Shown here: in pieces, positions 1-8,471 of the stretch
Numbering within the stretch: position 1 is the stretch's first letter
How the letters are laid out: every line of letters starts with the position of its first letter
Assembly: GCA_958267355.1 (NCBI GenBank)
Contig: OY279575.1
Span: 353,726 to 417,725, forward strand
From: an uncultured Alphaproteobacteria bacterium
GTDB taxonomy: Bacteria; Pseudomonadota; Alphaproteobacteria; JALCBB01
DNA length: 64,000 nucleotides
Direction: 5' to 3'
Notes under the pieces: generated by a model
What the model was told of the DNA's origin: nothing
Seen by the model: only the letters and a program-made list of their open reading frames with translations
The model's database searches: none
Made by a program: the position numbers and the translations under genes

Positions 1-916
1 CCGCCGAGTCACTAGAACGCGGAGGTATCACAGGCGCAATCGCATCGTAGTGCTTGGCAAATTCGCCTGTTGATAAGCGCGACTCGTGGACTTTCATCCA
101 AGCGGAGTTTCCAGAAAAGGTGTTAATCTCTCCGTTGTGCGCCAAGATACGAAACGGCTGTGCCAACGCCCAAGCAGGAAATGTATTCGTAGAATACCGC
201 TGGTGAAAGATCGCAAACGGAGAAATAAATCGCTCGTCCAACAAATCAGGATAAAAAGCACTTAACTGCTCAGCGACAAACATTCCTTTATAAATAATTG
301 AACGGCACGAAAGCGAAGCCACATAAAAATCGGCTATGCCACGTGCTGATTGCTCCATTCTGCGGCGGGCTAGGTATAAAGTGCGTTCAAAAGTTTCTGT
401 GTCTTCGTCATCTCTACCCCCGACAATCACCTGCTCAATTTCTGGACGCACCCGATCCGCCAAAGTCCCTATCACCGAAATATCAACGGGCACCTGTCGC
501 CAGCCAAAGACCCGATAGCCACAACGCAAAATTTCTCGCTCAACAATCACACGGCTTCGCTCTTGGGCTTCGGCATCGGTGCGGGGCAGGAATACCATTC
601 CAACTGCTAGCGGTGCTGTGCCGGGCTTGTGCCCTGTGCGTTCCACCTGCTCGCGGAAGAAATCAAACGGAATGGCAAAGTGCATACCCGAGCCATCGCC
701 TGTCTTGCTATCACCGCCAACGGCTCCGCGATGCCAAACGGCTTTTAATGCTTCAATTGCCGAAACTACAACTTGTCGCGTTGCTTTGCCTGAAGTATCT
801 ACTACGAAGCCAACGCCGCACGAACTGTGTTCTTCGCTTGGCTCGTATAAGCCGAACGGTTCGGTGCGTCCGTATAGGGGACTGATTGCGTTTGCTTGCT
901 TAATCTTGTCCTTCAT
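1..916 (-). CDS. gltB: Glutamate synthase large subunit, 5' part (runs off the window)
   Basis: N-terminal 305 residues of the NADPH-dependent glutamate synthase large chain, which releases ammonia from glutamine and passes it to 2-oxoglutarate. I read an ATG at 914-916. The class II glutamine amidotransferase nucleophile is Cys33 in CGVGFVVD, so residues 1-32 would be a cleaved propeptide, as in this family. Further landmarks are HRGAVGGDSKTGDGSGMHFA and LAHNGEINTFSGN. The 3' part lies outside the window. It follows gltD by 45 bp on the same strand, so the order is gltD-gltB. The start codon sits in the third copy of a 20-bp tandem repeat (899-958); an upstream ATG at 954-956 in another frame stops after 18 codons. 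Family assignment is secure. Confidence 0.95.
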   Translation of the reverse strand, partial: MKDKIKQANAISPLYGRTEPFGLYEPSEEHSSCGVGFVVDTSGKATRQVVVSAIEALKAVWHRGAVGGDSKTGDGSGMHFAIPFDFFREQVERTGHKPGTAPLAVGMVFLPRTDAEAQERSRVIVEREILRCGYRVFGWRQVPVDISVIGTLADRVRPEIEQVIVGGRDDEDTETFERTLYLARRRMEQSARGIADFYVASLSCRSIIYKGMFVAEQLSAFYPDLLDERFISPFAIFHQRYSTNTFPAWALAQPFRILAHNGEINTFSGNSAWMKVHESRLSTGEFAKHYDAIAPVIPPRSSDSA

Positions 917-958
917 AGCGCAGTCTTTTCCTTCGTAGCGCAATTTTGTCCTTCATAG
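899..958 (-). repeat. Three tandem 20-bp copies spanning the gltB start
   Basis: On the minus strand three 20-bp units (958-939, 938-919, 918-899) follow one another, each close to CTATGAAGGACAAAATTGCG. The first and third contain ATG; the third supplies the gltB start, and the second supplies the GAAGG that may serve as its ribosome site. Confidence 0.8.
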
Positions 959-961
959 TAC

Positions 962-2518
962 CTATGCTTCGGCTCGTGTTACCTGTGCATCGGCTCGGCG
1001 AGCGGATTCATCTGTCGCCGTAGCGGATGACTCGCCCAGCAACTCGGTTTCTAAACTCTTAAGAATTCCTGCGGCAGCATCGCGTCCATCGCGGACAGCC
1101 CAGACAACTAAGCTTGCTCCACGCAGGCTATCGCCTGCCGCAAAAACATCAGGCAGGCTTGTAGCCAAATCAGGAAACCGCGCCTGCACCGTTCCCCAAG
1201 CCGTACATTCAGGAGTCTCCACACCCAAAGCCGCAACCGACTCGGGGGTAAAACCCAAAGCCATAATCACCAAATCGGCGGCGTAGGGAATTTCTTGTTT
1301 GCCTTCTACAAACTGCTTGCGCCCATCTGCTCCGACAGCACCTGCCACCATCTCACGGACAAGCGCGCGCTCCACGGAAGCCTTGCCATCAAAAGCGACA
1401 GGCTGTGACTGAAAGATAAACTCCACGCCTTCTTCTCGTGCCGAAGCAATTTCACGCCGCGAGCCTGGCATATTCTGCTCGTCACGGCGATAGAGACATT
1501 GCACTGACTTTGCTCCCTGACGCACAGCCGTGCGGACACAATCCATCGCGGTATCGCCTCCGCCAATTACCAGAACCCGCTTGCCCTGTGCTAGCAACGA
1601 GCCATTTTTGTGCCCTTCTACAACTTCACCAAACCCTGCCCGATTGGCGGCAATCAGAAAGTCTAAGGCGGCGATGATCCCAGCTGTGCCAACACCTGGA
1701 GCCTTCAATTCACGGGCTTGATAGCATCCCTGTGCCAGCAGGACTCTATCGTGCTGTTCGCGCAAGCTGTCTAAAGTTTCATCCTGTCCGATTTCGCAGT
1801 TCAGGCGAAAGTTTGCTCCTGCTTGCTTGAGCTGTTCTACGCGGCGGGTGACGATTTCCTTCTCAAGCTTGAAGTTCGGAATGCCATAGACCATCAATCC
1901 GCCCGCACGGTCATGGCGGTCATAGAGAGTCACAGCCACGCCTGCTTGCCTTAGCATTCCTGCTGCCGCCATACCTGCTGGACCTGCTCCGACGATTCCG
2001 ACGGAAGCTCCCGTTTCACTCTGCGGACTTAACGATGGTACCCAGCCCTTTTCCCATGCTAGGTCAGTTAGATAGCGTTCAACGGCACCGATGGTTACCG
2101 TGCCGTGTCCTGATTGCTCTACGACGCAGTTGCCTTCGCAGAGTCTATCCTGCGGACAAATCCGCCCGCAGATCTCAGGAAAGTTATTGGTGATTTGGCT
2201 TGCTAGGTAGGCTTCGTGGTGTCGTCCATTGGCGGCGAGCATAAGCCAGTCGGGAATATTGTTCTCCAACGGACAATGCACCTGACAAAACGGCACGCCA
2301 CACTGTGAGCAACGTGCCGCTTGGTCTGCGGCTTTGGCGGGATCGTATTCTTGGTAGATTTCCTGCCAATCTGTGCGGCGTTTTTCGGATTGGCGTTTTT
2401 CGGGCTGTTGTCCTGTGCGGTCAACGAAGCGGATCATCCGCGAGTCGGCGACAGGGCCTTGGAGGTCAGAAGCGGGGAATTCGCTTGCTCCGTTGCTATG
2501 CGGGGGCTTTTTCGCCAT
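962..2518 (-). CDS. gltD: Glutamate synthase small subunit
   Basis: 518-residue beta subunit of glutamate synthase; it takes electrons from NADPH through FAD and Fe-S clusters to the large subunit. Cysteines at about 70, 73, 78, 82 and 117, 121, 127, 131 fit the two N-terminal 4Fe-4S sites. The FAD dinucleotide fold is VGIVGAGPAG near residue 175 and the NADPH fold is VLVIGGGDTAMDC near 315. It is slightly longer than usual, with a low-complexity N-terminus of about 25 residues; Met28 is an alternative start. No Shine-Dalgarno sequence precedes the ATG, and a TATAAT hexamer ends 7 bp upstream, so the mRNA may have almost no leader. It is the upstream partner of gltB. Confidence 0.95.
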   Translation of the reverse strand: MAKKPPHSNGASEFPASDLQGPVADSRMIRFVDRTGQQPEKRQSEKRRTDWQEIYQEYDPAKAADQAARCSQCGVPFCQVHCPLENNIPDWLMLAANGRHHEAYLASQITNNFPEICGRICPQDRLCEGNCVVEQSGHGTVTIGAVERYLTDLAWEKGWVPSLSPQSETGASVGIVGAGPAGMAAAGMLRQAGVAVTLYDRHDRAGGLMVYGIPNFKLEKEIVTRRVEQLKQAGANFRLNCEIGQDETLDSLREQHDRVLLAQGCYQARELKAPGVGTAGIIAALDFLIAANRAGFGEVVEGHKNGSLLAQGKRVLVIGGGDTAMDCVRTAVRQGAKSVQCLYRRDEQNMPGSRREIASAREEGVEFIFQSQPVAFDGKASVERALVREMVAGAVGADGRKQFVEGKQEIPYAADLVIMALGFTPESVAALGVETPECTAWGTVQARFPDLATSLPDVFAAGDSLRGASLVVWAVRDGRDAAAGILKSLETELLGESSATATDESARRADAQVTRAEA

Positions 2519-2560
2519 AGGCTAGATTATATAGCAACATTATTTGATAATTTGCATACA
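2519..2560 (-). promoter_or_regulatory. Candidate gltD promoter (-10 hexamer)
   Basis: A perfect TATAAT on the minus strand (2531-2526) lies 7 bp before the gltD ATG. No good -35 box is seen at 16-18 bp spacing. If used, transcription would begin at or next to the start codon. Inference from the hexamer only. Confidence 0.3.
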
Positions 2561-3076
2561 ATTCTCGTTCTACAGACAATTTCATCATAAAAAACACAAA
2601 ATAAAATAATCATAGTTGATGCATTATAGCAGTTGCCAAAGCTCAAACCCGAATTAATCAATAAAAATCAATAACATTAGCGATAGGCTGCTATTTTGCC
2701 TGATACTGCTGATAACGAGCCAATGGTTCGCCGATGGCTCTAGGGGTAGGCTAACCCCCTGCTACCCCTCCAAAGCCTCCACAGAAGCCCCCACAGCCCC
2801 CACAGAGCAGGTATAAGAGCAGGTATAAAGAAACCTGCGCCTTTCTATACTCCCTGACAGATACAGGGCATGGAGAGACACGGGAGCAAGCCACAGGGGC
2901 AAACCATAAGGGGTAAGCCACAGGGCTAAGCCATAAGGGTAAGCCACAAGGGCAAGCCACAGGGGTAAGCCATAAGGGGCAAGCCACAGGGGCAAGCCAC
3001 AAGGGGTAAGCCACAAGGGCAAGCCACAAGGGCAAGCCACAAGGGGTAAGCCACAGAGGCGAAACAAGGGAATTCA
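2521..3076. repeat. Intergenic region gltD/uppP with 12-13 bp satellite
   Basis: About 560 bp between divergent gltD and uppP. 2521-2750 is AT-rich and probably holds promoters. From about 2883 to 3058 a degenerate unit of 12-13 bp, close to AAGCCACAAGGGGT, is repeated about 14 times. Long frames through the satellite give only Leu/Ala/Pro repeats on the minus strand and I do not call a gene. Confidence 0.8.
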
Positions 3077-3096
3077 AGGAGGGGAAGGAATCCGCA

Positions 3097-3927
3097 ATGC
3101 CCTTACATCTGCTATTTGCCTTTGCCTTCATCCAGGGCTTTACGGAATTCCTGCCCGTCAGCAGTAGCGGACACCTGCAACTTCTGTGGGCTTGGGTGGA
3201 TGCGAGTCCGAATGTGCTTCCGAGTCCGCGTGATTTGCTGGGCTACGAAATTGCGGTGCATCTTGGCACACTGCTTGCGGTCTTGCTCTACTGCGCGGAC
3301 GATCTATGGCGACTCCTTGGTGGCTCATGGATAGCCCTGCGTCGTCGCCGTATGAATCCGCAGGCGCGGATTGTTCTTTTGCTTGTTGTCGCGACTGTGC
3401 CGCTATTTCTGGCAGGATGGTTTCTGCGTGACCTTATCGCCGAGCATACGCGCAATGCGCTTTTTGTTGTGGCGTGGGCGAATTTGCTTTTTGCCTTGTT
3501 GCTTTGGCTTGCGGACAGCTTGTGCCTACGCATTCGCCAAGCCGAACACCTAAACTTCGGCGGAGCACTACTCATCGGCATTTTTCAAGCCTTCGCTCTT
3601 GTACCAGGAGTCAGCCGCGCAGGAGCCATAATCACAGCGGCACGGTTTTTATCGTGCGAACGGGCTGAAGCGGCTCGTGTGGCTTTACTTCTTTCAATTC
3701 CTGCGATCTTGGGGGCAGGCACGGTGGCTTCTTTAGAAGCGGATCGTCTGACGACTCCTTTTTCTGTTTTTGCTTTGGTTGCGGGCTTGAGTTTTGCTGT
3801 GGCTTTACCGACGATTTTTGTGCTTATGCGTTGGCTTAAGCAGCGTACGTATTTTCCGTTTGTGGCGTATCGCCTACTGTTTGCGGCAGGACTTTTCTTA
3901 GCTCTGTACTATGGCTTTTTGTCTTAA
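3097..3927 (+). CDS. uppP: Undecaprenyl-diphosphatase
   Basis: 276-residue integral membrane phosphatase (UppP/BacA) that removes the terminal phosphate from undecaprenyl pyrophosphate, recycling the lipid carrier for peptidoglycan and O-antigen synthesis. The two family signatures are present: GFTEFLPVSSSGH at 14-26 and PGVSRAGA at 170-177 with the catalytic Arg174. Several hydrophobic segments cover the rest, and length is normal. The ATG is preceded by AAGGAGG about 14 bp upstream. It stands alone, divergent from gltD and convergent with the NDUFA9-like gene; the repeats on either side leave no sign of an operon. Confidence 0.95.
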   Translation: MPLHLLFAFAFIQGFTEFLPVSSSGHLQLLWAWVDASPNVLPSPRDLLGYEIAVHLGTLLAVLLYCADDLWRLLGGSWIALRRRRMNPQARIVLLLVVATVPLFLAGWFLRDLIAEHTRNALFVVAWANLLFALLLWLADSLCLRIRQAEHLNFGGALLIGIFQAFALVPGVSRAGAIITAARFLSCERAEAARVALLLSIPAILGAGTVASLEADRLTTPFSVFALVAGLSFAVALPTIFVLMRWLKQRTYFPFVAYRLLFAAGLFLALYYGFLS

Positions 3928-3954
3928 GCTGGAAGTTATTCCTTCAGGGGCGAG

Positions 3955-4070
3955 TCTTTACGCATAAGCCTTTACGCATAAGCCTTTAGGCACAAATCTT
4001 TAATGGCAGGCTAGGGCAAGGCTTCAAGGACAAGCCAAAGGCAGGGCTTCAAGGACAAGCCAAGCCCAAG
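3955..4070. repeat. Short tandem repeats between uppP and the NDUFA9-like gene
   Basis: Two to three copies of a 14-bp unit CGCATAAGCCTTTA (about 3955-3990) are followed by two copies of a 25-bp unit containing GGCTTCAAGGACAAGCCAA (about 4016-4063), in a gap between convergent genes. Confidence 0.7.
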
Positions 4071-4102
4071 CCCGACCACCAACAGCACAGGATAATAGAA
4101 GC

Positions 4103-5083
4103 TTACGAACGCGCCGCTCGCAAGTGCGCGTAAGGCTTCTTCCACGGAGCTACCAAAGGCGGCAGGTGAAACGATAGCGGGTCAGGCTGGATTTCTAGGC
4201 GGGTAAATCCGTCTCGTTCGGCGGACACCAAGTTATCGCTTTTCAACAAAGTCACCTGATCCACCGTCAGCGGCGGAGCGGGCAGTACGCCCATCGGCAT
4301 AGCCAGCAGACGAGCTGCAAAGAAGGGCAGGGGGAATAGAAAGCTTTTTTGTCCTGTGTGGTGCAGGATTTCGCGATACAATTCTTTTAGGCTTATTTTT
4401 TGTGAGCCGCCGAATTCTAGGGCTTGTCCGTGTAGGGTCTTGGCTTCGTTTTCAGGCATGGACGCGAGCCGTAGCATGGCTTGTACCAAGTCGCCGACAT
4501 AGACGGGCTGGAACTGGGTTTTGCCTCCGCCGATGAGCGGCATAGCAGGAGCCACCGCCAGCAAGGCGGCAAACATACGGATAAAATTATCCCCTCCGCC
4601 GAAGACCACCGACGGACGCACGATGAAAGCTTTTGCGAAGGCCTGTGCTACGGCTTCTTCCCCTAGCCCTTTGGAGCGGGCATAGCGCGAAGCTGCTGAC
4701 TTATTGGCTCCGATGGCTGACACATGTATCAGCTGGGCGACTCCTTCTGCGGAGCAGGCTTTAGCGATCTTGCTGGCTAGCTCCGTGTGCATCTTGCGAA
4801 ACCCCCCAGGACGCGCATGCAACACGCCAATCAAGTTCACGACCAGAGTAGGCTTGACGGCTTGTATAAACTCTAATGGTTGGTCGCGTTTGCCGTTGAA
4901 GGCTAGGTGTACTACTTGTCCGGGCAAGCCAAGCGGAGCGCTTTGTCGGGCTTGTTCGGGTTTGCGTCCTGTTACGATGACTTGCCAGCCGTTTTTCAGC
5001 AATGCTTCGGCGAGATGACAGCCGATGAACCCGCTTCCGCCGAAGAGCAGGGCGATTTTGTTTTCTTGTGCGACTTGGCTCAT
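4103..5083 (-). CDS. NDUFA9-like NAD(P)-binding reductase (atypical SDR)
   Basis: 326-residue Rossmann-fold protein of the atypical short-chain dehydrogenase group that includes the complex I accessory subunit NDUFA9. The dinucleotide motif GGSGFIG is at 15-21; VVNLIGVLH lies at 81-89; the YxxxK pair is Tyr134/Lys138 in YARSKG. The C-terminal 100 residues match substrate or subunit contacts in NDUFA9-like proteins. Alphaproteobacteria commonly carry this protein, where it is linked to complex I or quinone metabolism, but no nuo gene is nearby. Start ATG at 5081-5083. A generic sugar epimerase is less likely given the sequence style. Confidence 0.85.
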   Translation of the reverse strand: MSQVAQENKIALLFGGSGFIGCHLAEALLKNGWQVIVTGRKPEQARQSAPLGLPGQVVHLAFNGKRDQPLEFIQAVKPTLVVNLIGVLHARPGGFRKMHTELASKIAKACSAEGVAQLIHVSAIGANKSAASRYARSKGLGEEAVAQAFAKAFIVRPSVVFGGGDNFIRMFAALLAVAPAMPLIGGGKTQFQPVYVGDLVQAMLRLASMPENEAKTLHGQALEFGGSQKISLKELYREILHHTGQKSFLFPLPFFAARLLAMPMGVLPAPPLTVDQVTLLKSDNLVSAERDGFTRLEIQPDPLSFHLPPLVAPWKKPYAHLRAARS

Positions 5084-5460
5084 GGTCTTTGTTTCTGTGT
5101 TTTTGTTTCTGTGGCTTTGTTTCTGTGGTTTTGCTTCTGTGGTTTTGCTTCTGTGTTTTTGCCTTGACTGATATACCTTGGCGGATGGGCTTTGCTTCTG
5201 TGTTTTTGCCTTGACCGATATACTTTAGCGGATAGGCTTTGCTTCTGTGTTTTTGCCTTGACCGATATACCTTAGCGGATAGGCTTTGCTTCTATGTTTA
5301 TCCTGTGCGCTTTGTTACGCTTTATTCTGTGCGTTTTGCTACGCTTTGTCCTGTGTGCTTTACCTTCTAGGCTTTATTCTGTGCGCTTTGGTTGTGGATT
5401 TGCGCTCCTGTGGTGTGGCTCGTATGTTTTGGAGCGATTTTGGTGTAGATTACCACTCTG
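5084..5460. repeat. Intergenic satellites, main unit 47 bp
   Basis: Between the divergent NDUFA9-like and RNase D genes. 5087-5146 holds degenerate 13-bp copies of TTGTTTCTGTGG. From 5147 three full 47-bp units follow exactly (5147-5193, 5194-5240, 5241-5287) plus a partial fourth, each starting GCTTCTGTGTTTTTGCCTTG. 5300-5390 contains further GCTTTGTTACGCTTTATTC-like repeats. The units abut with no spacers, so this is not a CRISPR array. No gene is seen. Confidence 0.85.
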
Positions 5461-6084
5461 ATGACGAAAATTCACTTTCACGAGCAGGACCTGCCTGAAG
5501 GGGTTTCCTTTGGCGGAGTTGTTGCGGTAGACACGGAAACGATGGGTTTGAACCTGTCGCGTGACCGTCTATGTTTGGTGCAGCTTTCGGCGGGGGATGA
5601 AACAGTGCATCTTGTCCGCTTTGACGGAAGTTCATGGGAAGCTCCGCGTTTAAAGGCACTGTTGGAGTCGTCAGAAGTGGTGAAGATTTTTCACTATGCG
5701 CGTTTTGATGTAGCGATGTTGCGGCAGTGGTTGGATATAGATTGTAGTCCTGTGTGGTGTACGAAGATTGCGTCTAAGCTTGTCCGTACTTATACGGAGA
5801 AACATGGTTTGAAAGATTTGTGTTCTGAAGTTTTGGGTGTGAATTTGAACAAGCGCGAGCAGACTTCTGATTGGGGAGCTGCGGAGCTTACTAAGGAGCA
5901 GAAGCAGTATGCGGCGGGAGATGTTTTGTATCTCCATCGTTTGCGTGATCACCTAACCTTGATGTTGGAGCGTGAGGGAAGGCTTGCGCTTGCGCAATCG
6001 TGTTTTGATTTTTTGCCGACTCGGGCGCTGCTGGACTTGCTTGATTTTACGGTTGAGTGGGATGATGATATTTTTTCGCACTAG
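5461..6084 (+). CDS. Ribonuclease D-type 3'-5' exonuclease (short form)
   Basis: 207-residue DEDDy exonuclease. Exo I is VAVDTETMGL (Asp24, Glu26), Exo II has Asp83 in HYARFDV, and Exo III is Tyr150-x3-Asp154 in QKQYAAGDV. Classical RNase D has C-terminal HRDC domains and about 370 residues; this is the catalytic-domain-only version common in Alphaproteobacteria. It is expected to trim 3' ends of stable RNA, and it lies just upstream of tRNA-Phe on the opposite strand, which is probably coincidence. No clear Shine-Dalgarno before the ATG. Confidence 0.88.
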   Translation: MTKIHFHEQDLPEGVSFGGVVAVDTETMGLNLSRDRLCLVQLSAGDETVHLVRFDGSSWEAPRLKALLESSEVVKIFHYARFDVAMLRQWLDIDCSPVWCTKIASKLVRTYTEKHGLKDLCSEVLGVNLNKREQTSDWGAAELTKEQKQYAAGDVLYLHRLRDHLTLMLEREGRLALAQSCFDFLPTRALLDLLDFTVEWDDDIFSH

Positions 6085-6195
6085 CGTGGCGGCTGGAGTT
6101 TTTACCCACGCGAAAATGCAAGAGCGACAAGAGCAACAAGAAAAACAGCAAAGAGATAAAAAGGCGAAGACAAAAGTACATTTGAGCCAGCAAGG

Positions 6196-6268
6196 TGCCT
6201 AGGGGTGGAATTGAACCACCGACACCGTGATTTTCAGTCACGTGCTCTACCGACTGAGCTACCTAGGC
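6196..6268 (-). tRNA. tRNA-Phe (GAA)
   Basis: 73-nt cloverleaf on the minus strand. The acceptor arms GCCTAGG/CCTAGGC pair fully, the D arm GCTCAGTCGGTAGAGC and T arm GGTGGTTCAATTCCACC are canonical, and the anticodon loop CTGAAAATC carries GAA. The discriminator is A. The next bases read CCT, so the terminal CCA is not encoded and must be added after processing. Confidence 0.96.
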
Positions 6269-6332
6269 TTTGGGGGATATATTGCTGGTATTCTTTTTAA
6301 AGCGGCTTTCTTGTGATGTAAAGGGGTCTGGT

Positions 6333-6642
6333 ATGGGGAATGCATTTACGGGTTCTGGTGTGGGGAGTGCATTGACGGGTTTTGGTATGGGGAGTGCATT
6401 GACGGGTTTTGGTGCGGGGAGTGCATTTACGGGTTCTGGTATGGGGAGTGCATTGACGGGTTTTGGTATGGGGAGTGCATTGACGGGTTTTGGTGCGGGG
6501 AGTGCATTTACGGGTTCTGATGCAGGGAGTGCATTTACGGGTTCTGGTGTGGGGAGTGCATTTACGGGTTCTGCTATGGGGAGTGCATCTACGGGTTCTG
6601 CTATGGCGAGTGCATCTACGGGGTCTAGTGTGGCGTCTGTGT
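6333..6642. repeat. 27-bp minisatellite between tRNA-Phe and ilvD
   Basis: About 11-12 copies of a 27-bp unit, close to GGGGAGTGCATTGACGGGTT plus TTGGTAT. Because 27 is a multiple of three, both strands stay open (GSALTGFGM-type and PVNALPIPK-type 9-residue repeats), but differences between copies fall mostly at codon positions 1 and 2 in either frame, so I read it as non-coding. It ends about 20 bp before the ilvD ribosome site. Confidence 0.85.
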
Positions 6643-6660
6643 ACATAGGAGGCAAATCGG

Positions 6661-8409
6661 GTGGTGAAGCATAGTTTTGATAAGAGCGGCTTACCGAGTC
6701 GTCATGTGTCTGTGGGTGCGGAGAAAGCGCCACAGCGTTCGTATTACTACGCGATGGGGCTGACTCGCGAGGAGATGGATCGTCCGCTGATAGGGGTGGC
6801 GACTTGTTGGAATGAAGCGGCTCCGTGCAACATTGGCTTGGCGGAGCAGGCGCAACACGCCAAACGCGGCGTGAAAGATGGCGGAGGTACACCCCGCGAG
6901 TTTACGACCATTACTGTGACCGATGGTATAGCGATGGGTCACGAGGGGATGAAATCGTCGTTGGTGTCGCGTGAGGTGATAGCGGACTCGGTTGAGCTAA
7001 CGATGCGCGGTCATTGTTACGATGCGCTTGTGGGTTTGGCGGGATGCGACAAGTCTTTGCCAGGCATGATGATGGCGATGGTTCGCTTGGATGTTCCTTC
7101 GGTGTTTGTTTATGGTGGCTCTATTTTGCCGGGTCGTTGGAAGGGCAAAGATGTAACTGTGCAGGATGTATTTGAAGCTGTGGGCTCGTATCAAGCGGGC
7201 GCCTTGCCACAGGAAGAGTTGGAAGAACTTGAATGCGTGGCGTGTCCGTCGGCGGGTTCGTGTGGCGGACAATTTACGGCGAACACGATGGCGTGTGTGT
7301 CTGAAGCGTTGGGCTTGGCGTTGCCGGGTTCGTCTGGTCCGCCTGCTCCTGACAAGTCGCGGGCGGACTTGTGCCGTGAAAGCGGCCTTGCGGTTATGGA
7401 TGTTCTGGCACAAAATTTGCGTCCGCGTCAGCTTGTGACGCGGGCGGCGTTAGAAAACGCGGCTCGGGTTGTGGCGGCGACTGGGGGGTCTACGAATGCG
7501 GGATTGCACTTGCCAGCGATAGCGAACGAAGCGGGGATAGACTTTGACTTGCACGATGTTGCGCGATGTTTTGCGACGACTCCGTATATTGCTGACTTGA
7601 AGCCAGGGGGTAGATTTGTGGCGCGAGACCTACACGCAGTCGGCGGAGTTCCGATTGTGATGAAAGCCTTGTTGGACGGCGGATACTTAGACGGCTCGTG
7701 TTTGACGGTGACGGGAAAGACGATTGCGGAAAATTTGTCGCAAGTGGTTTTTCCGACTGACCAAGAAGTTGTGCGCCCGACTGACAATCCGCTATCCCCG
7801 ACGGGAGGCGTTGTGGGCTTGGTGGGTAACTTGGCTCCTGAAGGAGCGATTGTGAAGGTAGCGGGCATGACGCAACGCAAATTCACAGGAGCGGCACGTT
7901 GTTTTGACAGTGAAGAAGCGTGTTACGAAGCGGTTCGTGCCCATGCCTATGAAGCAGGGGAGGTATTGGTTATTCGTTATGAAGGCCCGAAAGGCGGACC
8001 TGGAATGCGTGAGATGCTGGCGACGACAGCGGCACTGTACGGACAAGGTATGGGCGACAAGGTAGCGTTGATAACAGACGGAAGATTTTCGGGTGCGACT
8101 CGTGGTTTTTGTGTCGGACATGTCTCTCCAGAAGCGGCGGTGGGTGGCGTGATAGGCTTACTGCGCGATGGTGACTTAATAACCTTGGACGCGACTGCTG
8201 AGGCATTATCAAACAATGGCGAGGGCTTACTGACGGTGGCTTTATCCCCTGAAGAATTATCAGCTCGCCGTTCGGCATGGACTGCTCCTACTTCTAAAGC
8301 GGGTTCTGGAGCTTTGTGGCGTTTTGCCCAAACCGTTGGCTCTGCTGAGAAAGGCGCAATCACCCACCCCGGCGCCAAATCCGAACTAAAACCCTACGCC
8401 GAAATCTAA
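6661..8409 (+). CDS. ilvD: Dihydroxy-acid dehydratase
   Basis: 582-residue Fe-S dehydratase that converts 2,3-dihydroxy-isovalerate and -methylvalerate to the keto acids, the common step of valine, leucine and isoleucine synthesis. The three cluster cysteines are Cys56 (AAPCN), Cys129 (GCDKSLPG) and Cys201 (GSCGGQF). [30 protein letters not shown] and [13 protein letters not shown] are family signatures. The start is GTG at 6661 (a second GTG follows at 6664), with AGGAGG at about 6647-6652. The promoter must lie within or upstream of the 27-bp minisatellite. Confidence 0.96.
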   Translation: MVKHSFDKSGLPSRHVSVGAEKAPQRSYYYAMGLTREEMDRPLIGVATCWNEAAPCNIGLAEQAQHAKRGVKDGGGTPREFTTITVTDGIAMGHEGMKSSLVSREVIADSVELTMRGHCYDALVGLAGCDKSLPGMMMAMVRLDVPSVFVYGGSILPGRWKGKDVTVQDVFEAVGSYQAGALPQEELEELECVACPSAGSCGGQFTANTMACVSEALGLALPGSSGPPAPDKSRADLCRESGLAVMDVLAQNLRPRQLVTRAALENAARVVAATGGSTNAGLHLPAIANEAGIDFDLHDVARCFATTPYIADLKPGGRFVARDLHAVGGVPIVMKALLDGGYLDGSCLTVTGKTIAENLSQVVFPTDQEVVRPTDNPLSPTGGVVGLVGNLAPEGAIVKVAGMTQRKFTGAARCFDSEEACYEAVRAHAYEAGEVLVIRYEGPKGGPGMREMLATTAALYGQGMGDKVALITDGRFSGATRGFCVGHVSPEAAVGGVIGLLRDGDLITLDATAEALSNNGEGLLTVALSPEELSARRSAWTAPTSKAGSGALWRFAQTVGSAEKGAITHPGAKSELKPYAEI

Positions 8410-8418
8410 CCCCCCCCC

Positions 8419-8456
8419 CGCAGGGCAACCCGCCACTTCCCCATCTTCGTCTCAAA
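8419..8456. repeat. Repeat-family fragment at the left edge of islet 1
   Basis: GCAGGGCAACCCGCCACTTC followed by CCCATCTTCGTCTCAAAG matches a module that recurs at 62265-62305 and, inverted, at 11320-11400. It sits exactly between the GC-rich ilvD end and the AT-rich islet. Confidence 0.6.
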
Positions 8457-8471
8457 GTGGAGAAACCCCAC

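Noticed and set aside
2751..3131. Minus-strand frames rich in LWLAPVACP
   Set aside because: They are translations of the 12-13 bp satellite and run into the uppP start; no ribosome site or family.
5147..5300. Possible CRISPR array from regularly spaced repeats
   Set aside because: The 47-bp units abut directly with no unique spacers, and no cas genes are present; the 49-bp units at 34212 fail for the same reason.
6263..6892. Long minus-strand frame with PVNALP repeats and plus-strand frame with GSALTG repeats upstream of ilvD
   Set aside because: The minus frame overlaps tRNA-Phe and the ilvD start; openness follows from the 27-bp period. Copy differences fall at codon positions 1 and 2, so neither frame looks selected.
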